Assembly (NCBI GenBank): GCA_936911875.1
Contig: CAKZGB010000018.1
Span: forward strand, 52,123-116,122
DNA: 64,000 nucleotides
DNA from: an uncultured Lysobacteraceae bacterium
Lineage (GTDB): Bacteria > Pseudomonadota > Gammaproteobacteria > Xanthomonadales > Xanthomonadaceae
Direction: 5' to 3'
Shown one piece after another: positions 60,369 through 64,000 of this stretch (positions within the stretch are counted from its first letter, which is position 1; each line of letters begins with the position of its first letter). Under the pieces are notes generated by a model. The model was not told the DNA's origin. It did no database searches and saw nothing but the letters and a program-made list of their open reading frames with translations. Both the position numbers and the translations under genes were made by a program.

Positions 60369-61583
60369 ATGTCGGCGTATTGGTTCCCCCGCCTGCAGAT
60401 TGCAGTCAATAAACTCGCGCTGAAAGTCCTGCGTTTTCCGGTACCCGAGACCATCCGAGGCGTCGATTCCTCACTCACCCTATGCGATGAGATGGCAGCC
60501 GCCGGTTTGCAACGCGTGATGCTTGTGACCGATGCGCCCTTACTGCGTACCGGGATTCCGGAACGTCTTGCTGCACGTCTGCAGGAACGTGGCGTGGCTG
60601 TTGAGATCTTCAGCGATGTCGAACCCGATCCGGATTATGCACTGGTGATGCGCGGCGTCGAACGTCTGAATGCCTTTAAAGCGCAAGCGGTGTTAGCTGT
60701 TGGCGGCGGCTCGCCGATTGACTGCGCCAAGTCGATGCTGATGTGTCAGGCCACGCGCAAGCATCCGTCCAAGCTCACCGGCGTGTGGCTGTATCACCTG
60801 CCGCGCCCGCATGGTTTGCCTTTGTATGCCATCCCCACGACATCCGGCACCGGCTCCGAAGCCACTGTCGCTGCGATCGTGTCGGACCGCGCCGAACAGA
60901 CCAAGTACAGCATCATCGATCCGAAACTACTGCCGGTTCGCGTCGCACTGGATCCGGCGTTAACGGTCGGACTGCCGCCGGCCGTCACCGCTGCCACCGG
61001 TATGGATGCACTCACGCACGCCGTCGAAGCGTATATCGGCACCATGGGCACCAGGCAAACCAATGCCTGGGCGTTGCGCGCCACCGAACTGATCGGTGCC
61101 AATCTGCGCAAGGCGTATGAGCAAGGAACGGATATTGAGGCGCGCGCCAACATGCAGGAAGCCGCGCTGCAGGCGGGCTTGGCCTTTACGCGTGCAACAG
61201 TGGGTTATGTACACGCCATTGCGCATCAGCTCGGTGGTCTGTATCACGTACCGCACGGACTGGCCAATGCCATCGTGATGCCTTACGTGCTCGATTTCTG
61301 CAAATCCGCGTGCACCGATCGCCTTGCCGATTTAGCGCGTGCCGCCGGTGTCGCAGCCGACGGCGCCAGCGATACAGAAAACGCCGATCGCATGATTGCC
61401 TGGATTCGCGAGATGAATGCGGCGATGGGGATCCCTTCGACCGTGAGTGCACTGCGCGAAGCGGATTTCGACCGCATCATTGCGCACGCACTGACCGAAG
61501 CACACGGCACGTACGCGATTCCGCGTTACATGGAGAAAGAGGACGCGCGCGGCATCCTAAAGCAATTGCTGGCTACGAATTAA
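60369..61583 (+). CDS. Iron-containing alcohol dehydrogenase
   Basis: The 404-residue group III alcohol dehydrogenase has the NAD fold VLAVGGGSPIDCAKSM, IPTTSGTGSEATVAAIV and the iron ligands visible as the Asp and His in MDALTHAVEAY and the later His residues in GYVHAIAHQLGGLYHVPHG. The product could reduce or oxidise a range of alcohols. The ATG at 60369 lies 4 nt after the aldehyde dehydrogenase stop, so they share a message. The stop overlaps that of the convergent YjdM-like gene by 4 nt. Confidence 0.93.
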   Translation: MSAYWFPRLQIAVNKLALKVLRFPVPETIRGVDSSLTLCDEMAAAGLQRVMLVTDAPLLRTGIPERLAARLQERGVAVEIFSDVEPDPDYALVMRGVERLNAFKAQAVLAVGGGSPIDCAKSMLMCQATRKHPSKLTGVWLYHLPRPHGLPLYAIPTTSGTGSEATVAAIVSDRAEQTKYSIIDPKLLPVRVALDPALTVGLPPAVTAATGMDALTHAVEAYIGTMGTRQTNAWALRATELIGANLRKAYEQGTDIEARANMQEAALQAGLAFTRATVGYVHAIAHQLGGLYHVPHGLANAIVMPYVLDFCKSACTDRLADLARAAGVAADGASDTENADRMIAWIREMNAAMGIPSTVSALREADFDRIIAHALTEAHGTYAIPRYMEKEDARGILKQLLATN

Positions 61584-61924
61584 GCCTTGCGGACAAACTC
61601 GGACTTGAGCTTCATAGCGCCGAAGCCGTCAATCTTGCAGTCGATGTCGTGATCTTCGTCGACTAGACGTATATTGCGCACCTTGGTGCCGGCCTTGACC
61701 GGCGAGCTCGCTCCCTTGACCTTGAGATCTTTGATCACGGTAATGGAGTCGCCATCTTGCAGCACGTTGCCAACGGCATCCTTGTGGATGCGCGGACCGT
61801 CTTCGGCCGCTGCGACGGCTTCGCCTTCGACCCATTCATGGCCGCACTCCGGGCAAACCAGCATGGTGCCATCGGAATAGGTGAAGTTAGAGCCGCATTG
61901 CGGGCAGTTGGGCAAGTTAGTCAT
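61580..61924 (-). CDS. yjdM: YjdM/PhnA-type zinc-ribbon protein
   Basis: The 114-residue protein has an N-terminal zinc ribbon (CPQCG...CPECGHEW, residues 7-32) and a C-terminal SH3-like barrel (DGDSITVIKDLKVKGASSPVKAG, IDGFGAMKLKSEFVRKA). Although once named for alkylphosphonate use, no phosphonate genes are adjacent and the function is not settled. The gene starts 66 nt from the end of the next secreted-protein gene on the same strand and overlaps the convergent ADH gene. Confidence 0.93.
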   Translation of the reverse strand: MTNLPNCPQCGSNFTYSDGTMLVCPECGHEWVEGEAVAAAEDGPRIHKDAVGNVLQDGDSITVIKDLKVKGASSPVKAGTKVRNIRLVDEDHDIDCKIDGFGAMKLKSEFVRKA

Positions 61925-61989
61925 AACCGCTATTTTACCGCACTACGCCGCGCTGCCGAGAACGGTGGCCGGATCCCGACCGTGGGCCG

Positions 61990-62862
61990 TCACGGTGCCA
62001 CCGGAGTGCAGTCGGGGTTATAGCTTTGGACACCTATACAGGCTGCTAGCGCTGCATCGTGGCTAGCCTTGAGCTCACTCAGGCGATCGGCGTATGCAGG
62101 GGTATTAGGACAGTAACGTTCAATCGTTTTGGACATCTCGCTCGTTGCCCAGATGATGACCCGCAAAACTGGCGTTGACGCTGCTGTCGACCTCCCTTGC
62201 GGCGAATCGAGAAATACCCCGAGCCGTTCTTCGATGTGATTGAGCGCGGCATTGGCGGACTCGGTGTTCTTGGCTGAGCACTCAGTCGGTGCCTCCGGTA
62301 GTTTGCTCTCATCCTTCGAAGGCGAGGCCGCGACCGTAGTGTCTGCGGAACCGCCCAACTCGCGACGCCGTGCTTCGAAGTGACAAGCCTTCATTCGCGA
62401 CCTGGCAGCCATCATTTTATAAAAATAGGGACTGAAGCGTGTATCCGTAAGGCCGCGATACGGGTTGGAATTGAACTGCGCCTGCTCAGCATCGTACTTC
62501 TGCGCCATCCTGTTGAAAGTGGCAACGACCTCCGCCGCATCGCGTTCTGTTTTGATATTCAGCGTGTCTTTGATATGCCACCCAATGGCATCGTTCTCGT
62601 CACTCATCAGAAACGTGCGCGTCTCATTTTCCCTCTTGCGAATGTGCGCCTCCATCCCACTGAGCCTGCGAGTCTCCGGACTGATTTCGTTATCAATTGA
62701 GGCCTTAATAAAGGCCTCCTGCTCGGCAGCGCAGACCGTGTCCGAAATCGCATAGGCAGGAGCGGCGAAAAAGAGTAGCGCCGTACAGATTAGTGCGCCA
62801 ATGAGTGAACGAGCACCGCCAAACCCCAAGTGCGGAACCGATGTGTTTGAGCTGCTGATCAT
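61990..62862 (-). CDS. Secreted protein of unknown function (second of a pair)
   Basis: I do not recognise this 290-residue protein. It has a long N-terminal region with a hydrophobic export signal (LIGALICTALLFFAAPAYA, cleavage about residue 38), followed by a helical, charged domain (AHIRKRENETRTF, EVVATFNRMAQKYDAE), six cysteines in the mature part (TVCAAE, KACHFE, TECSAK, ERYCPN, LAACIG, PDCTP), likely disulfides, and no obvious catalytic motif. Its ATG overlaps the stop of the upstream gene by 4 nt (62859-62862), so the two are a coupled operon and probably work together outside the cytoplasm. Confidence 0.7.
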   Translation of the reverse strand: MISSSNTSVPHLGFGGARSLIGALICTALLFFAAPAYAISDTVCAAEQEAFIKASIDNEISPETRRLSGMEAHIRKRENETRTFLMSDENDAIGWHIKDTLNIKTERDAAEVVATFNRMAQKYDAEQAQFNSNPYRGLTDTRFSPYFYKMMAARSRMKACHFEARRRELGGSADTTVAASPSKDESKLPEAPTECSAKNTESANAALNHIEERLGVFLDSPQGRSTAASTPVLRVIIWATSEMSKTIERYCPNTPAYADRLSELKASHDAALAACIGVQSYNPDCTPVAP

Positions 62863-63839
62863 GGTTTACCCCCAAGTACATTTTTAATCAATGCATCTAA
62901 GTTGGGCGTTGCAACCGGACGCCTTTCGCGATTGGCAGCAGAAACAGCCTCTTTTCGCTGCGCCTTTTTCGCAGCGGCGACTGCCTGTGCTTTCTTGAGT
63001 GCAGCCTGTTTCAGCTCCAACTCACGCTGCTTCAATTGCGGCCCAATGGCGGCAATGACAGCGGCCTTGGCGGCAGCCACTTCGGGCTCGCTACGCTGCT
63101 GAAATTCTGCATAGGCCTTCAGAACCGGCACAACGTGAGCCCGCCACAACGCGTCACAACCTGCCGCAGGGCATGGATACTGCGTCAGGCGATCAGCGGT
63201 CACACCGCTCGCCAGATATTTGTCCGTCAACACACTGCGGACCAGAGTCGCGCCCGAACCATCACGCGGCCCGTACAGATTCCACGACTCACCAAACTTT
63301 CGATCTACCGGATTGTACGACGCGCTGTTGGCGAAACGGTCTGGCCCCGGTATCTGCACCACCTCGGCGTTCAAGGGCACATTGCGCGCATAGTTCGTGC
63401 CCTTCCAGGTGTAAGTCCACAATGTACTCGCGCGATACTTACCGATGGTTTCAATCTGGCTCACCGCCTCACCGATGGTCCGCCCACGGAGCGTCCACCA
63501 CGTGGAGGTACTGGCCAAAGTGCCGTCTTTGCTGATGTTCTGTAATTCGCCGGGACCTGTCATCAGTCCGTCGGGACACAATCCCGACCAGCGATAGCGC
63601 TTCCAGTTTTCGGCCACAATCCGGTCGATATCAGGCATTCTGCGCAAGAGCACCGGATCCGCTCGCGACACAAATACGCCGCAGCCCTCGGCTGTCCTGA
63701 CCAGGTTCTCATGCGGCAACGGCGTCGCCGGATACGCCTGCTCCAAGTCAGGCGGCAATGTAAGCGTCTGAGAGAAACCCGGAAGCGCCGCACCCAGCAG
63801 CCCCATCCCGAGCAGCGACCTTAACCACAGAGAACTCAT
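62859..63839 (-). CDS. Secreted protein of unknown function (first of a pair)
   Basis: I do not recognise this 326-residue protein. The signal peptide (LLGMGLLGAALPGFSQ) is clear. Features are TAEGCGVFVSRADPVLLRRMPD, a KRYRWSGLCPDGLMTGPG segment (reminiscent of repeat-type beta motifs), a Trp/Tyr-rich middle (STWWTLRG, STLWTYTWKGTNYARN), and a C-terminal Lys/Ala-rich coiled coil (KQRELELKQAALKKAQ) before a short ending. Four cysteines are seen. It is transcribed leftward into its coupled partner. The right-hand 160 nt of the window probably holds its promoter. Confidence 0.7.
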   Translation of the reverse strand: MSSLWLRSLLGMGLLGAALPGFSQTLTLPPDLEQAYPATPLPHENLVRTAEGCGVFVSRADPVLLRRMPDIDRIVAENWKRYRWSGLCPDGLMTGPGELQNISKDGTLASTSTWWTLRGRTIGEAVSQIETIGKYRASTLWTYTWKGTNYARNVPLNAEVVQIPGPDRFANSASYNPVDRKFGESWNLYGPRDGSGATLVRSVLTDKYLASGVTADRLTQYPCPAAGCDALWRAHVVPVLKAYAEFQQRSEPEVAAAKAAVIAAIGPQLKQRELELKQAALKKAQAVAAAKKAQRKEAVSAANRERRPVATPNLDALIKNVLGGKP

Positions 63840-63897
63840 TCCACACCCCGAATGACTGCGCGTTTTCGGTCATCCTAGCACTAATGCCCAAGGGTAT

Positions 63898-63913
63898 GTG
63901 GTGGGCCCACCAC
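63898..63913. promoter_or_regulatory. Perfect 16-bp palindrome upstream of the secreted-protein pair
   Basis: GTGGTGGGCCCACCAC lies 59 nt upstream of the ATG at 63839, and a run of CACCAC continues beyond it. It could be an operator or a hairpin in a long leader. No binding protein can be named. The rest of 63914-64000 holds no gene that I can support. Confidence 0.4.
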
Positions 63914-64000
63914 CACCACTCGAACCCGGAACTGACGGGTGTACCTGACGTTACCCCACATTTGAGTAGCACAGCGATTTAGAGTTCAATCCCAATTAGT

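Noticed and set aside
61580..61924. Phosphonate metabolism role of the YjdM/PhnA-like gene
   Set aside because: No C-P lyase, phosphonatase or transporter genes are nearby, and the family name is historical.
63748..63972. 74-codon minus-strand frame at the right end
   Set aside because: It overlaps the start and upstream region of the secreted-protein gene in another frame and has no coding character.

Overview
The window is ordinary, gene-dense chromosomal DNA (roughly 60% GC, about 58 protein genes, almost no spacer) from a gammaproteobacterium. Gene content and order point to the Lysobacterales (Xanthomonadales). The supporting features are mrcA divergent from the pilM-N-O-P-Q block, gmk-rpoZ-spoT-ridA-recG divergent from rph-rdgB-hemW, a glycolytic fba-pyk-pgk-gap-tkt run, a class I aldolase, and an EstA-type esterase autotransporter. 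I see no tRNA, rRNA, insertion sequence, prophage, CRISPR array or integron. Genus-level placement is not possible from this view.

Layout. 1-3.7 kb: methyl-cycle genes ahcY (5' truncated by the window edge) and metF, a secreted unknown, ilvE. 3.7-5.7 kb: a two-component system. 6-9.3 kb: rimB-like/rimK and a GDSL esterase autotransporter. 9.4-13.1 kb: thiS-thiG-trmB and an SLC13 permease. 13.1-16.4 kb: Rieske protein, mscL, M28 peptidase, YfiF-like methyltransferase. 16.4-20.7 kb: an RND efflux pump and its adaptor. 20.8-31.2 kb: central carbon genes (aldolase, pyk, pgk, gap, tkt), all on the minus strand, with small accessory genes between them (GFA protein, group III truncated haemoglobin, DUF3293, S1/P1 nuclease, PTP-like phosphatase). 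31.3-36.7 kb: a MoxR/Bat-type operon. 36.8-40.6 kb: a compacted type IV pilus alignment operon pilM-pilN-pilOP-pilQ, divergent from mrcA (40.8-43.4 kb). 43.5-48.1 kb: a conserved unknown, chrA, gltA, rpmE2, a nucleoside hydrolase. 48.1-54.9 kb: recG, ridA, spoT, rpoZ, gmk, yicC. 55-61.9 kb: rph-rdgB-hemW, pepQ, an aldehyde/alcohol dehydrogenase pair, a YjdM-type zinc-ribbon protein. 62-63.8 kb: two linked secreted proteins of unknown function.

The most unusual features are these. (1) One 300-residue gene combines a PilO-like half and a PilP-like half, next to a short PilQ that lacks the usual N-terminal AMIN region. (2) The Bat operon has no full BatD; a 111-residue gene resembling only a BatD tail sits in its place. 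(3) A pair of inverted intergenic repeat elements lies between gmk and rpoZ, and one edge of it may supply the rpoZ -35 box. (4) A strong intrinsic terminator lies directly between rpoZ and the spoT start codon. (5) Several genes have a -10 box only 6-8 nt before the start codon, predicting leaderless or near-leaderless mRNAs. One of these is the RND adaptor gene, whose promoter also carries a palindrome placed like a repressor operator. I found no clearly new defence or mobile system.
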